The notes under the pieces are model-generated. The model had not been told where the DNA came from, ran no database searches, and was given only the letters and a program-made list of their open reading frames with translations. Shown piece after piece: positions 9,398 to 20,923 of a DNA stretch of 64,000 nt (positions within the stretch are counted from its first letter, which is position 1; the number at the start of each line of letters is the position of its first letter). The position numbers and the translations under genes were made by a program. The stretch comes from Stutzerimonas degradans (GTDB taxonomy: Bacteria; Pseudomonadota; Gammaproteobacteria; Pseudomonadales; Pseudomonadaceae): contig NZ_JAMOHV010000001.1 in NCBI RefSeq assembly GCF_024448505.1, forward strand, positions 496,001 to 560,000, written 5' to 3'.

Positions 9398-10684
9398 TTA
9401 TGGCCGGTCGCGCAGGCGCCCCAGTAGTTCCTGACTGGGATGGCCATCCGCCGGCCAGCCCAGCTGCTGCTGGAAGCCACGAATGGCTTTGCGGGTATTG
9501 GCGCCGATGATGCCGTCCGGCGTGCCGGGATTGAAGCCCTGGCGATCCAGTCGCTCCTGCAACTCCAGGCGCTCGGAGCGGCTCAGCGGCTGCTCGCCGC
9601 GCGGCCAGGAGGCTGCAATCTGGCCGCTGCCTTGGAAGCGTTCGCCGAGCAGGCCGATGGCCAGCGCATAGGCCGAGGAGTTGTTGTAGCGCAGGATGGC
9701 GCGGAAGTTGTCCAGCACCAGGAATGCCGGTCCGCGGTGACCGGCAGGCAGCAGCAGGCTCGCGCTGCGCTCGTCAGAGCCAGCCGGTAGGCCGCGCAGG
9801 CCCAGACGGCTCCACTCGCCGAGCGTTTTGCGCAACTCCATGTCGGCCAGCGCATAGTCGAATGTCTCCGGCAGGCGCACCTCGAAACCCCAAGGCTGGC
9901 CCTGCTGCCAGCCGGACGCCTGCAAGTAATGCGCGGCCGAGGCCAGAGCATCGGCCGGGCTGTTCCAGATGTCGCGGCGGCCGTCGCCGTCGAAATCCAC
10001 CGCGTGGGTGTTGTAGGTGGTCGGAATGAACTGGGTCTGGCCCATTGCGCCGGCCCAGGAGCCACGCAGTTGTTCGACGGGAATATCGCCGCTCTCGAGG
10101 ATTTGCAGTGCCGCGATCAGCTGGCTCTTGGCGAACTGTGGCCGCCGGCCCTCATGCGCCAGAGTGGCCAGCGAGCGGATCACCGACTTGTCGCCCTGGA
10201 TCTGGCCGAAGCTGCTCTCCAGTCCCCAGACCGCGACCAGTGCCTGACGGTCCACGCCGTAGCGTGCCTCGATGCCCTGCAGCGTCGCGGCGTGTTCAGC
10301 GAGCAGCCGCTTGCCGTTGCGCACGCGCTGATCGGAGAGCGCGCCGTCGAGGTACTGCCAGACCGGTCGGGTAAATTCGGGTTGGCTGCGATCAGCGGCG
10401 ATGACGCTGGCGTCGGGCGTTACCCCGGCAAATGCGCGATCGAACAGCTGCGGCGAGATGCCGGCGGCGAGCGCCTCGGTGCGAAAGGCCTCGCGCCATT
10501 CGCTGAAGCTGAGCGGCGTGCTGACGATATTCGCCGCGCTGGCCTCAGGCGCGGTGATCGCCTGGGGACTGGTTCCCGAGGCGGCGCGGGCCAGTGGCTC
10601 GGCGGCGCAGGCAACGATCAGGCTCAGGCCGGCTGCGGTGACTAGCGTGCGCAACAGCAGGACGGGAACGAAGGGGAAAAACAT
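9398..10684 (-). CDS. Lytic murein transglycosylase with C-terminal peptidoglycan-binding domain (MltB-type lipoprotein)
   Basis: This is a second MltB-family (SLT_2) transglycosylase in the window. The 428-residue product has a signal peptide with a lipobox-like IVAC, so it is probably a lipoprotein. The catalytic domain contains WGLESSFGQIQG (catalytic Glu), WAGAMGQTQFIPT and DFDGDGRRDIWN. Unlike the 3.5-kb copy, it ends with a peptidoglycan-binding-1 domain (about residues 365-425; LQERLDRQGFNPG, GANTRKAIRGFQ). The frame is open to 10855, but ATG 10684 starts the signal peptide. It is downstream of arfA on the same strand. Confidence 0.93.
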   Translation of the reverse strand: MFFPFVPVLLLRTLVTAAGLSLIVACAAEPLARAASGTSPQAITAPEASAANIVSTPLSFSEWREAFRTEALAAGISPQLFDRAFAGVTPDASVIAADRSQPEFTRPVWQYLDGALSDQRVRNGKRLLAEHAATLQGIEARYGVDRQALVAVWGLESSFGQIQGDKSVIRSLATLAHEGRRPQFAKSQLIAALQILESGDIPVEQLRGSWAGAMGQTQFIPTTYNTHAVDFDGDGRRDIWNSPADALASAAHYLQASGWQQGQPWGFEVRLPETFDYALADMELRKTLGEWSRLGLRGLPAGSDERSASLLLPAGHRGPAFLVLDNFRAILRYNNSSAYALAIGLLGERFQGSGQIAASWPRGEQPLSRSERLELQERLDRQGFNPGTPDGIIGANTRKAIRGFQQQLGWPADGHPSQELLGRLRDRP

Positions 10685-10748
10685 GCACAACTCTCGGGGA
10701 CCGTGTCGTAGGTCGCAAACCTTAACACGCTTTGCCTGGCTTGGTTTT

Positions 10749-10898
10749 TCAGCCTGCCAGAAGGACCGAAGCCTCCCAGTGGGAGGCTTCGCGGCGGTAG
10801 CTGCCTTTGCCTTTTTTCGGCGTTTCCTGGCGGCTGCGGAACAGCGGTTGGGCAATCAGGCGCTTGGCCTTGTTGGTGTGCTTCGTGCTCTCGCTCAT
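10749..10898 (-). CDS. arfA: Alternative ribosome-rescue factor A (ArfA)
   Basis: ArfA recruits release factor 2 to ribosomes stalled on mRNAs without a stop codon, acting as backup to tmRNA. The 49-residue reading frame has the conserved core LIAQPLFRSR followed by KKGKGSYRR. A perfect inverted repeat in the last third of the coding sequence (10767-10791) matches the known control of arfA in enterobacteria: the mRNA is cut or terminated there, giving a non-stop message that is normally tagged and degraded by tmRNA, so ArfA accumulates only when tmRNA fails. An RBS (CGAGGG) and a promoter (10933-10960) precede it. Its small size explains why it is often missed. Confidence 0.88.
   Translation of the reverse strand: MSESTKHTNKAKRLIAQPLFRSRQETPKKGKGSYRREASHWEASVLLAG
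10767..10791 (-). terminator. arfA intragenic hairpin (RNase III/termination site)
   Basis: CGAAGCCTCCC and GGGAGGCTTCG form a perfect 11-base stem with a 3-base loop inside the arfA coding region, covering the codons for REASHWEAS. In E. coli and relatives a hairpin at this place generates the non-stop arfA mRNA. The stretch after it on the minus strand (GTCCTTCT) is only weakly T-rich, so cleavage may matter more than termination. Confidence 0.75.
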
Positions 10899-10932
10899 GG
10901 TATGCCCTCGTGTCGTGGGAGCAGGCGAGCGC

Positions 10933-10960
10933 ATCATAGGCGTTGTGCAAAAAATGTCCA
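10933..10960 (-). promoter_or_regulatory. Putative sigma-70 promoter of arfA
   Basis: On the minus strand TGGACA (10960-10955), a 16-base spacer and TATGAT (10938-10933) form a good sigma-70 promoter, about 35 bases before the arfA ATG. The spacer contains an 18-base sequence that recurs upstream of miaB (22248-22265). Confidence 0.65.
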
Positions 10961-10980
10961 GTGGCTGGGCTGGCGAACGC

Positions 10981-12012
10981 TCAGGCGAGCCCGAAACGCT
11001 TGCCGGCCAGGCGCAGGCACAGTTGGGAAAGGCCGATCCAGGGATCGCCCTCGGCTTGCCCCTTGACCTGAGCATCGATCTGCTGCGCCTCCACCAGCAT
11101 CTGGTTCCAGGCGGTTGCGCCGTGGCGTTGCAGCGCCTTGCTCAGCAGCGGACGGCGCTTGTCCCACACAGGCGGACGGGCCTGCGCGAAGGCGCGTTCC
11201 AGCGGCGTGCCCTGGCTATACTGCATGGCGAGGTTGGCCAGCAAACGCAACTCGCGGGCCAGCGCCCACAGAATCACCGGCGCTTCCACGCCTTCGCCGC
11301 GCAGGCCCTCGAGCATGTGCAACGCATGGGCGGCCTGACCGTGCAGCGCCGCGTCGATCAGGCCGAAGACGTCATAGCGGGCGCTGTCGGCGACAGCGGC
11401 CTGCACAGTCGCGGCATTGATCTGGCCACCCTCGGCCAACAGCTTGAGCTTTTCGACTTCTTGCGCGGCGGCCAGCAGGTTGCCTTCGACCCGCGCGGCG
11501 ATCAGTTCGATGGCTTCCTGGTCGGCGGATAGGCCGGCCTGTGCCAGTCGCTGGCGAATCCATTGCGGCAGCTGCGTCGCTTCCACCGGCCAGATCTGCA
11601 GGAACTGGACGTCCTTGCCGTCGATCAGCGCCTTGGCCCACTTGGTCTTCTGCGTGCTGCCGTCGAGCTTGGGCAGGCTGATCAGCAGTACCGTGTCTTC
11701 GGCCGGGCGGGCGAGGTATTCGAGCAGTGCTGCGGCGCCCTTGTCGCCAGGCTTGCCGTTGGCGATGCGCAGTTCGAGCAGGCGCTTTTCGGCGAACAGC
11801 GAAAGGCTGGCACCGGCTTCGATCAGCTGGCTCCAATCAAAGCCGCTTTCAGCGTGGAATACCTGGCGCTCGCTGAAGCCCTGTGCCCGAGTCGCCGCGC
11901 GGATCGCGTCGCCGGCTTCCTGGCAGAGCAGGTGCTCGTCGCCGCTGACCACGTAGACCGGGGCCAGCGTGCCTTGCAGGTGCTTGGCGAGCTGCGCAGG
12001 GGCGAGTTTCAT
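10981..12012 (-). CDS. holA: DNA polymerase III subunit delta
   Basis: HolA is the wrench subunit of the clamp loader: it opens the beta sliding clamp during replication. The 343-residue length and the N-terminus MKLAPAQLAKHLQG, followed by PVYVVSGDEHLL, match the family. The region FSERQVFHAESGFDW and the mid-protein ELIAARVEGNLLAAAQEVEKL (domain II/III boundary) are recognisable. It lies 36 bases after lptE on the same strand, as in most pseudomonads and E. coli (leuS-lptE-holA). Confidence 0.95.
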   Translation of the reverse strand: MKLAPAQLAKHLQGTLAPVYVVSGDEHLLCQEAGDAIRAATRAQGFSERQVFHAESGFDWSQLIEAGASLSLFAEKRLLELRIANGKPGDKGAAALLEYLARPAEDTVLLISLPKLDGSTQKTKWAKALIDGKDVQFLQIWPVEATQLPQWIRQRLAQAGLSADQEAIELIAARVEGNLLAAAQEVEKLKLLAEGGQINAATVQAAVADSARYDVFGLIDAALHGQAAHALHMLEGLRGEGVEAPVILWALARELRLLANLAMQYSQGTPLERAFAQARPPVWDKRRPLLSKALQRHGATAWNQMLVEAQQIDAQVKGQAEGDPWIGLSQLCLRLAGKRFGLA

Positions 12013-12048
12013 GTGGGCAGATGCGGGGACGTTGCCGTCCCCGTGGCA

Positions 12049-12654
12049 TTACTGAATGGGCAGTTCGATGGGCGACTGCTGCGGCCGCGCATCCTGCGCG
12101 CGCCGTGCCGCTTCGACAGCTTCGGCTTCGGCACGGGCCTTGGCTTCGGCCTCCTGCTGCAGGCGGTCGAGTTCGCCGGGGGTGATGCGCTGGATGCGCA
12201 TGACCAGTTGCTGCAGCAGTTCGCGGCGCATTTCCTGGCGCAGCTGGTCGCCTTCCTGGCTCGAGCCGATCAGGTTGTTGCTGTCGTGCACATAGACCTT
12301 CTGCACCTCGACGCGATCCTCCAGCAGCAGGCGATCCTGCGGGCCGCGGAACTGGTAGTCGAGGGTGCTGGTGAGCTCGTACTCGGCGCTGCGTGCCGAG
12401 CTGGTATAGCTGGCGGTGCGCTGACGGGTCTGCTCGTTGGCCAGGTTGAGGCTGTACTTGGCGCCAGGATGGACGCGAACGTCGTTGCGCTCGAGCAGCG
12501 TCTGCAGCTCGCGAACGGTGTCGCCGTAGCTGTTGCGTGCCTGCAAGTCGAGTTCCTTCAGGCCGAACTCCACATCGCCGGTGCCGCGCAGCTGGAAGCC
12601 GCAGGCGCTCAATAGCAGCGTCAGGCCCAGCACTACCAGATTGCCCTTGTTCAT
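12049..12654 (-). CDS. lptE: LPS-assembly lipoprotein LptE
   Basis: LptE plugs the LptD barrel and helps insert lipopolysaccharide into the outer leaflet of the outer membrane. The 201-residue precursor has a lipobox LLSACGF (Cys about residue 18), then FQLRGTGDVEFGLKEL and the typical LptE middle region (YELTSTLDYQF, EDRVEVQKVY). The C-terminal third is charged, Glu/Ala-rich and probably helical (EAEAKARAEAEAVEAARR). It sits between leuS and holA. Confidence 0.94.
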   Translation of the reverse strand: MNKGNLVVLGLTLLLSACGFQLRGTGDVEFGLKELDLQARNSYGDTVRELQTLLERNDVRVHPGAKYSLNLANEQTRQRTASYTSSARSAEYELTSTLDYQFRGPQDRLLLEDRVEVQKVYVHDSNNLIGSSQEGDQLRQEMRRELLQQLVMRIQRITPGELDRLQQEAEAKARAEAEAVEAARRAQDARPQQSPIELPIQ

Positions 12655-12697
12655 CTTGTATCCCCATTGCAGGCCAGGCGCAGGCGCCTGGACCGGA

Positions 12698-15445
<2,748 letters not shown>

Positions 15446-15558
15446 CTAGGGAAACCCGATTTGCCCCCCAGCCGCGCACTGCCGTCTGTCGTCCTCGACG
15501 CCTGCGCCCAACTCTCGTCTACGCTTGGATTGGGGGCGGGAAGAAGACGAGGTGAATC

Positions 15559-16008
15559 ATGGGTAAAGAGCCCTCGGAAGAAAGCAGTCTCTACGGCCGC
15601 GTGCTGCGGCGCCTGACACAGGCTCTGGAAGAGGCGGAGCGTAATGCGGTAGCAGGGGAAACCGGAAATGCCGAGCTGGAGGTCAGGGGGCTGACGCCAG
15701 CCGAATTCGAACTGATTCGTGCGTATCTGCAGCGTGACGCGCAATGGCTCTCGGGCTGGCATGCCGCCGCCGAGGAACAGGAACTGCTGGCGCGCCAGGC
15801 CCAGCGGCCGTCGTTGCGCAGCGTGTCGCGCGGACGTCATGGCGGACATGGCAAGCATGTGCCGCTGTCGCTGCAACAGTCGATGAGCTGCGCGCTGTGC
15901 AGTAGCGAGGTGCACTGGCCTGATGGTCCTGGGCCGGCGATCTGCCCGGTGTGCGGTTCGCAGCTGCTGCGCGCGCGTCAGCGGCTGTTTTCCTACCGAC
16001 GCCATTGA
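15559..16008 (+). CDS. Zinc-ribbon protein of the YbeL (DUF1451) family
   Basis: This 149-residue protein of unknown function has a long helical N-terminal part (LTQALEEAERNA) and a C-terminal zinc ribbon with two Cys pairs, CALC and CPVC, about 20 residues apart. E. coli ybeL also sits next to leuS, which supports the family call. An RBS (GAGGTGAA) precedes the ATG closely. It is divergent from leuS across a 254-base gap in which I see no other gene. Confidence 0.88.
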   Translation: MGKEPSEESSLYGRVLRRLTQALEEAERNAVAGETGNAELEVRGLTPAEFELIRAYLQRDAQWLSGWHAAAEEQELLARQAQRPSLRSVSRGRHGGHGKHVPLSLQQSMSCALCSSEVHWPDGPGPAICPVCGSQLLRARQRLFSYRRH

Positions 16009-16072
16009 GTACGGCATAGCGGCACGGGCGCCGGCCACGTAGAGTTGCCGGCGGTCGACACGGAGATGCCGC

Positions 16073-16840
16073 ATGCCCCTTCGTTATATCTTCAAACAGC
16101 TGATGCTGCCGCCGGGCGGCCTGCTGCTGCTGTTGCTGCTGGGCTGGTGGCTGCGCCAGCGCGCACCGCGGCTGGCGGCGCTGTGTTTCATCGGCGGCTT
16201 CGGCGGGCTCTGGCTGATGAGCCTGCCGATCGTGGTCGAGTGGGCGGCGCGGGCGGTCGAGCGCGAGCCGGCGCTGGAGGCGGCGCAGTGGCCGGACTTG
16301 GCGGCGCGAGCCGGCGCCATCGTCGTCCTCGGCGCGGGGCGTGAGCAGGCTGATCCGGCCTGGGGCAGCGATCAGCCGGGTTACGTTGCGCTAGAGCGCC
16401 TGCGCTATGCGGCGCGGGTGGCGAAAGTGTCCGGCTTGCCGATTCTTACCAGCGGCGGTCTGCACTACGGTCAGCCGCCGAGCGAAGCAGCGATCGGTGC
16501 CCAGGTACTGCAGGAAGATTTCGGCGTGGCGACCCGCTGGCTCGAGGAGCGCAGCCGTACCACCTGGGAAAATGCCGTCTACAGCGCCCGTATGCTCAAG
16601 GCCGAAGGCATCGAGCGGGTGGTACTGGTGACTTCGGCGGCACACATGCCGCGTTCGCGCTGGTGCTTCGAGCAGAACGACATCGAGGTGATCGCTGCGC
16701 CGGTGGGTTTCGTCGGGGTGCCCAACGGTCGGCCGCTGAATGGCTGGCTGCCGGAGGTGAAGGCGTACTGGCAGAACGGCATGTTGCTCAACGAGATCGT
16801 CGGAATGGCGGTCTACCCGCTGGTCTACGCGGCAGACTAG
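16073..16840 (+). CDS. YdcF/ElyC-family (DUF218) membrane protein
   Basis: The 255-residue protein has two N-terminal membrane helices (about residues 12-25 and 35-55) and a DUF218 domain with AGAIVVLGAGR, LTSGG and the family motif SRTTWENAVYS. ElyC-type proteins are linked to envelope integrity and the lipid carrier supply for peptidoglycan; the reaction is not established. It lies 64 bases after the zinc-ribbon gene and converges on lnt. Confidence 0.9.
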   Translation: MPLRYIFKQLMLPPGGLLLLLLLGWWLRQRAPRLAALCFIGGFGGLWLMSLPIVVEWAARAVEREPALEAAQWPDLAARAGAIVVLGAGREQADPAWGSDQPGYVALERLRYAARVAKVSGLPILTSGGLHYGQPPSEAAIGAQVLQEDFGVATRWLEERSRTTWENAVYSARMLKAEGIERVVLVTSAAHMPRSRWCFEQNDIEVIAAPVGFVGVPNGRPLNGWLPEVKAYWQNGMLLNEIVGMAVYPLVYAAD

Positions 16841-16864
16841 CTGCCGCGAACTGAACGGCTGCGC

Positions 16865-18376
16865 TCAGACGTTGCGCCGCTTGAGCAGCGCAAAGCCGAG
16901 TAGCAGCGTGCAGACCACGATCAGCGGCCACGAGCGCCAGCGCAGATAGGGCGTCAGCCCCTGCATCGGCGTGATCTCGCCGTAGAGCACCGCTTCCTCG
17001 AACCGCGGCACCTGCTCGGTGATACGCCCGCGCGGATCGATGAGTACTGTGATGCCGTTGTTGGTGGCGCGGATCATCCAGCGTCCGGCTTCCAGTGCGC
17101 GCATCTGCGCCATTTGCAGATGCTGCAGCGGACCGATGGAGCGGCCGAACCAGGCATCGTTGCTTACCGTCAGCAGCAGGTCGCTCTGCGCGGCGAGGCC
17201 GGCGGCGAATTCCGGATAGACCACTTCGTAACAGATGTACGGGGCGATCTGCAGGCCCTTGGCCTGCAGCAGCGGCTGGCCCGGCTCGCCGCGGGCAAAA
17301 TCAGACATCGGCAGGTCGAAGAAGGCGATCAGCCCGCGCAGCACCTCCTGCAGTGGCACGTACTCGCCGAATGGCACCAGTTTCTGCTTGAGGTAGGTGC
17401 CAGCGCCTGCGCCAACCGCGGTCAGGCCGTTGTAGTAGCGCATCTCGCCGGCGGCGTTGGGCTGGCGCACCGGCACGCCGGTGATCAGCGTGGCGTCACG
17501 CTGCTGGCTGAAGCCCGCCATCATGTCCAGATAACCCGCAGCGTGTTCCTTGAGGATCGGTACCGCGGTTTCCGGCCAGACGATCAGGTCGGCCGGGCGG
17601 CTGCGGAAGGTCATGTCGCGATACAGCAGCAGCTGCATCTCGAGCTTTTTCGGGTCCCACTTCATGCTCTGGGCGACGTTGCCCTGTACCGCGGCGACGG
17701 TCAGCGGTGCGCCCTTGTCCTGCGTCCAGGCATGCCCGGCGAGCCACCAACCGGTCAGCCACGGCGCCGCCAGCAGCACCAGAGCGATGGCCAGCTGTCC
17801 CCGAGTTGCCAGCAGGCGCGGCAGATTCACCAGCAGTGCGGCACTCAGCGCGATGGCGAAGCTCAGCAGCCACACGCCGCCCACCGGTGCCAGCCCGGCC
17901 AGCGGTCCGTGCAGCTGGCTGTAGCCGACATACAGCCAGGGAAAACCAGTGAGTACCCAGCCGCGTAGCGCATCGAGCGCCAGCCATAGCGCGGCGAAGG
18001 CCAGGGCGTCGGCCAGCGGCGCCTGCTCGCGTCGCAGCCCGCGCGCCCAGAGCCAGCCGAGGAGCGCGAAGAACAGCGCCAGTCCGGCGACGAAACCAAG
18101 CGTCAGCAGCCCGGCCAGCGCCGGCGAGGCGGCACCGAAGTCATGGATGCTGACATAGACCCAGCTGACGCCCGAGGCGAACAGACCGAAGCCGTAGCAC
18201 CAGCCGCGCCCCGCGGCCGCCTTGGGCGTCAACTGGCGCAGGCCGAGATAGAGCAGGGCGATCGACAGCAGCGCCAGCGGCCAGAGATCGAACGGCGCCA
18301 GCGCCAGCGTGGTCAGCGCGCCGGCCGCCAGCGCCAGCAGGTTGCCCGGCCAGCCGGGGCGGGTGATCCAGAGCAT
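16865..18376 (-). CDS. lnt: Apolipoprotein N-acyltransferase
   Basis: Lnt adds the third acyl chain to the N-terminal Cys of lipoproteins in the inner membrane, which is needed for Lol sorting of lipoproteins such as RlpA and LptE encoded here. The 503-residue protein has about seven or eight membrane helices and a nitrilase-fold periplasmic domain with the catalytic triad Glu (VWPETAVP), Lys (LKQKLVPFGEY) and Cys (PYICYEVVYPE). ATG 18376 has a GAGG site 8 bases upstream and is preferred to TTG 18397. corC is 79 bases upstream, as in many proteobacteria. Confidence 0.96.
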   Translation of the reverse strand: MLWITRPGWPGNLLALAAGALTTLALAPFDLWPLALLSIALLYLGLRQLTPKAAAGRGWCYGFGLFASGVSWVYVSIHDFGAASPALAGLLTLGFVAGLALFFALLGWLWARGLRREQAPLADALAFAALWLALDALRGWVLTGFPWLYVGYSQLHGPLAGLAPVGGVWLLSFAIALSAALLVNLPRLLATRGQLAIALVLLAAPWLTGWWLAGHAWTQDKGAPLTVAAVQGNVAQSMKWDPKKLEMQLLLYRDMTFRSRPADLIVWPETAVPILKEHAAGYLDMMAGFSQQRDATLITGVPVRQPNAAGEMRYYNGLTAVGAGAGTYLKQKLVPFGEYVPLQEVLRGLIAFFDLPMSDFARGEPGQPLLQAKGLQIAPYICYEVVYPEFAAGLAAQSDLLLTVSNDAWFGRSIGPLQHLQMAQMRALEAGRWMIRATNNGITVLIDPRGRITEQVPRFEEAVLYGEITPMQGLTPYLRWRSWPLIVVCTLLLGFALLKRRNV

Positions 18377-18455
18377 CGGGGAACCTCGAAAGGACAATGG
18401 AGGCGGCCTGCGGTTGGCGATGCTGTGGCACTCGCCAACCGCAGGCCTGCCGCGA

Positions 18456-19295
18456 TCAGGCGTTCAGCCGGCTGACCCGCAGCATGTGCACGCGACGGCT
18501 GTCGGCGTTCAGCACGCGGATGCGGAAGCCGTCGATCTCGGTGATCTCGTTGCGCTTGGGCAGGTGGCCGAAGGTGCTCATCACCAGCCCGGCGACGGTG
18601 TCGAATTCGTCGTCCGGGAATTCGCTGCCGAAGAACTCGTTGAAGCTGTCGATCGGCGTCAACGCCTTGACCAGGAAGTCGCCGCTGGGCAGCGGACGGA
18701 TGTAGCTGTCTTCCTCGACGTCGTGCTCGTCCTCGATGTCGCCGACGATCTGCTCCAGCACGTCCTCGATGGTCACCAGGCCGGCGACGCCGCCGTACTC
18801 GTCGATGACGATGGCCATGTGGTTGTGATTGGCGCGGAACTCGCGCAGCAGCACGTTGAGGCGCTTGGATTCCGGGACAAAGGTCGCCGGCCGCAGCAGC
18901 TCCTTGATGTCGAAATCGTGCTGCTCCTCGCGAAGGATCAGCGGTAGCAGATCCTTGGCCAGCAGCACGCCGATGATTTCGTCGAGGCTTTCGCCGACGA
19001 CCGGGTAACGCGAATGCGCGGCTGAAATCACCGCCGGCAGAAAGTCCCGGGGTGACTGGTCGGCGCGGATGCTGATCACCTGCGAGCGCGGCACCATGAT
19101 GTCGCGCACCTGCAGGTCGGCGACCTGGATGGCGCCTTCGACGATGGCCAGCGCCTCGTTGTCGAGCAGCTTGTTCTGATGGGCTTCGCGCAGGATATCC
19201 AGCAGGTCCTGACGCGTCTTCGGCTCATGGACAAAAGCCTGGGTGAGTTTTTCCAGCCAGGACTTCTGCCCGCTGGTCGATCGATCTTCGCTCAT
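18456..19295 (-). CDS. corC: CorC/HlyC-type CBS-pair protein
   Basis: The 279-residue protein has a CBS pair (about residues 70-190; [37 protein letters not shown]) followed by a CorC_HlyC transporter-associated domain. It is named for a role in magnesium/cobalt efflux, but the real function of the short soluble form is unclear; the lnt-corC-ybeY-phoH cluster is strongly conserved. ATG 19295 gives the usual start (MSEDRS). Ten bases separate it from ybeY. Confidence 0.94.
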   Translation of the reverse strand: MSEDRSTSGQKSWLEKLTQAFVHEPKTRQDLLDILREAHQNKLLDNEALAIVEGAIQVADLQVRDIMVPRSQVISIRADQSPRDFLPAVISAAHSRYPVVGESLDEIIGVLLAKDLLPLILREEQHDFDIKELLRPATFVPESKRLNVLLREFRANHNHMAIVIDEYGGVAGLVTIEDVLEQIVGDIEDEHDVEEDSYIRPLPSGDFLVKALTPIDSFNEFFGSEFPDDEFDTVAGLVMSTFGHLPKRNEITEIDGFRIRVLNADSRRVHMLRVSRLNA

Positions 19296-19305
19296 GGTGT
19301 GCGAC

Positions 19306-19788
19306 TCAAGAGTCCTTGTCGGTGCCCGTTTCGGGCGAAAGTTCGGCGTAGGGGTCGGGATGGCCGAGTTCGGCCAGGAGCTGACGCTCCAGTGCTTCCA
19401 TTTCCTCGGCCTCGGCATCCTCGATGTGATCGTAACCAAGCAGATGCAGGCAGCCGTGGATGACCAGATGCGCCCAGTGCGCGGCCGGCGGCTTGCCTTG
19501 TTCGGCGGCCTCACGCTCGACCACCGGCACGCAGATCACCAGGTCGCCGAGCAGCGGGATGTCGAGGAACTCGTCCGGCACGTCGGCGGGGAACGACAGC
19601 ACGTTGGTCGGGTAGTCCTTGTGCCGCCAGGTGCGGTTCAGCTCACGGCCTTCTTCCTCGTCGACCAGACGGATGGTCAGCTCGGAGTCGCCGCTGCGCT
19701 GGCGCAGCGCCAGTTCACACCAGCGCTGTAGCTCGGCAGCGGCCGGGACCTTGCCGGTGCTGGCCAGCTGTACGTCCAGTTCAATCAT
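19306..19788 (-). CDS. ybeY: Endoribonuclease YbeY
   Basis: YbeY is a zinc-dependent endoribonuclease involved in 16S rRNA 3'-end maturation and 70S ribosome quality control. The 160-residue protein carries the metal motif [11 protein letters not shown] (three His). The start ATG 19788 lies inside the last codons of phoH (8-base overlap), so the two are translationally coupled; the longer frame to 19845 is not used in the family. Confidence 0.95.
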   Translation of the reverse strand: MIELDVQLASTGKVPAAAELQRWCELALRQRSGDSELTIRLVDEEEGRELNRTWRHKDYPTNVLSFPADVPDEFLDIPLLGDLVICVPVVEREAAEQGKPPAAHWAHLVIHGCLHLLGYDHIEDAEAEEMEALERQLLAELGHPDPYAELSPETGTDKDS

Positions 19789-20785
19789 GGCGATTGTCTG
19801 CGCTGCGGTGGCTGGCTTGGGCGTGGCGGTCTTCGAACGACTCATAGGCTTCGACGATGCGCTGCACCAGCGGATGGCGTACCACGTCCTTGGGCTGGAA
19901 GTGGGTGAAGCTGATGCCGTTGACGCCCTTGAGCACCTCGATCACGTGGGCCAGGCCGCTTTTGGTGCCGCGCGGCAGGTCGACCTGGGTGATGTCGCCG
20001 GTGATCACCGCAGTGGAGCCGAAGCCGATGCGGGTGAGGAACATCTTCATCTGTTCCTGGGTGGTGTTCTGGCTTTCGTCGAGGATGATGAAGCTGTTGT
20101 TCAGCGTACGGCCGCGCATGTAGGCCAGCGGGGCGATCTCGATCACCTGCTTCTCGATCAGCCGCGCCACGTTCTCGAAACCGAGCATCTCGTAGAGCGC
20201 GTCGTACAGCGGACGCAGGTAGGGATCGATCTTCTGCGCCAGGTCGCCGGGCAGAAAGCCGAGTTTCTCGCCCGCCTCCACCGCCGGACGCACCAGCAGG
20301 ATGCGGCGAATCTGTTCGCGCTCCAGAGCGTCCACCGCGGCGGCCACCGCCAGGTAGGTCTTGCCGGTGCCGGCCGGGCCGATGCCGAAGTTGATGTCGT
20401 TGTCGAGGATTGCCTTGACGTAGCGCTGCTGGTTGGCGCCGCGCGGGCGAATCATGCCCTTCTTGGTGCGCAGGGCCACGCCCTGGTGGGCGCTGGGGTT
20501 GGCCAGTTCTTCCAGACCCGATTCCTGCAGGTACAGATGCACCATGTCCGGCGACAGCTCGGTGGTTTTGGTTTCGCGGTACAGGCGGCGCAACAGGTTT
20601 TCGGCGGACTTGGCCGCGTCGGTCGGGCCGACCAGCTCGAACTGGTTGCCGCGGTTGCGGATTTCCAGCGCGAGGCGCTGTTCGATCAGGCGCAGGTGCT
20701 CGTCGAACTGGCCGCAGAGATTGGCGAAGCGGCGGGCTTCAAAGGGTTCGAGGGTGAAGCGATGAGGTTCTATGGGTGCGTTCAA
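19781..20785 (-). CDS. ybeZ: PhoH-like ATPase (YbeZ)
   Basis: The 334-residue protein has an N-terminal KH-like region and a PhoH ATPase domain with Walker [12 protein letters not shown] (about residues 140-150) and Walker [10 protein letters not shown]. It is a predicted RNA helicase/ATPase that works with YbeY in rRNA processing (inferred from constant gene pairing and published interaction in relatives). It is often labelled phoH in genome annotations. The gene is 138 bases downstream of miaB. Confidence 0.94.
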   Translation of the reverse strand: MNAPIEPHRFTLEPFEARRFANLCGQFDEHLRLIEQRLALEIRNRGNQFELVGPTDAAKSAENLLRRLYRETKTTELSPDMVHLYLQESGLEELANPSAHQGVALRTKKGMIRPRGANQQRYVKAILDNDINFGIGPAGTGKTYLAVAAAVDALEREQIRRILLVRPAVEAGEKLGFLPGDLAQKIDPYLRPLYDALYEMLGFENVARLIEKQVIEIAPLAYMRGRTLNNSFIILDESQNTTQEQMKMFLTRIGFGSTAVITGDITQVDLPRGTKSGLAHVIEVLKGVNGISFTHFQPKDVVRHPLVQRIVEAYESFEDRHAQASHRSADNRHD

Positions 20786-20923
20786 GGGCTTGTAGGTGTG
20801 GCCGGACTCGGCGGATAGATGAATGGAGAATAGCGCTGCGCGCGCGATGCGAAAAGCGCAGTTGCATGGGCGGCACGGCCCCCGTTGCGTTCACATGGGG
20901 GCGTGCGGCGTGCGGTACGCGAC

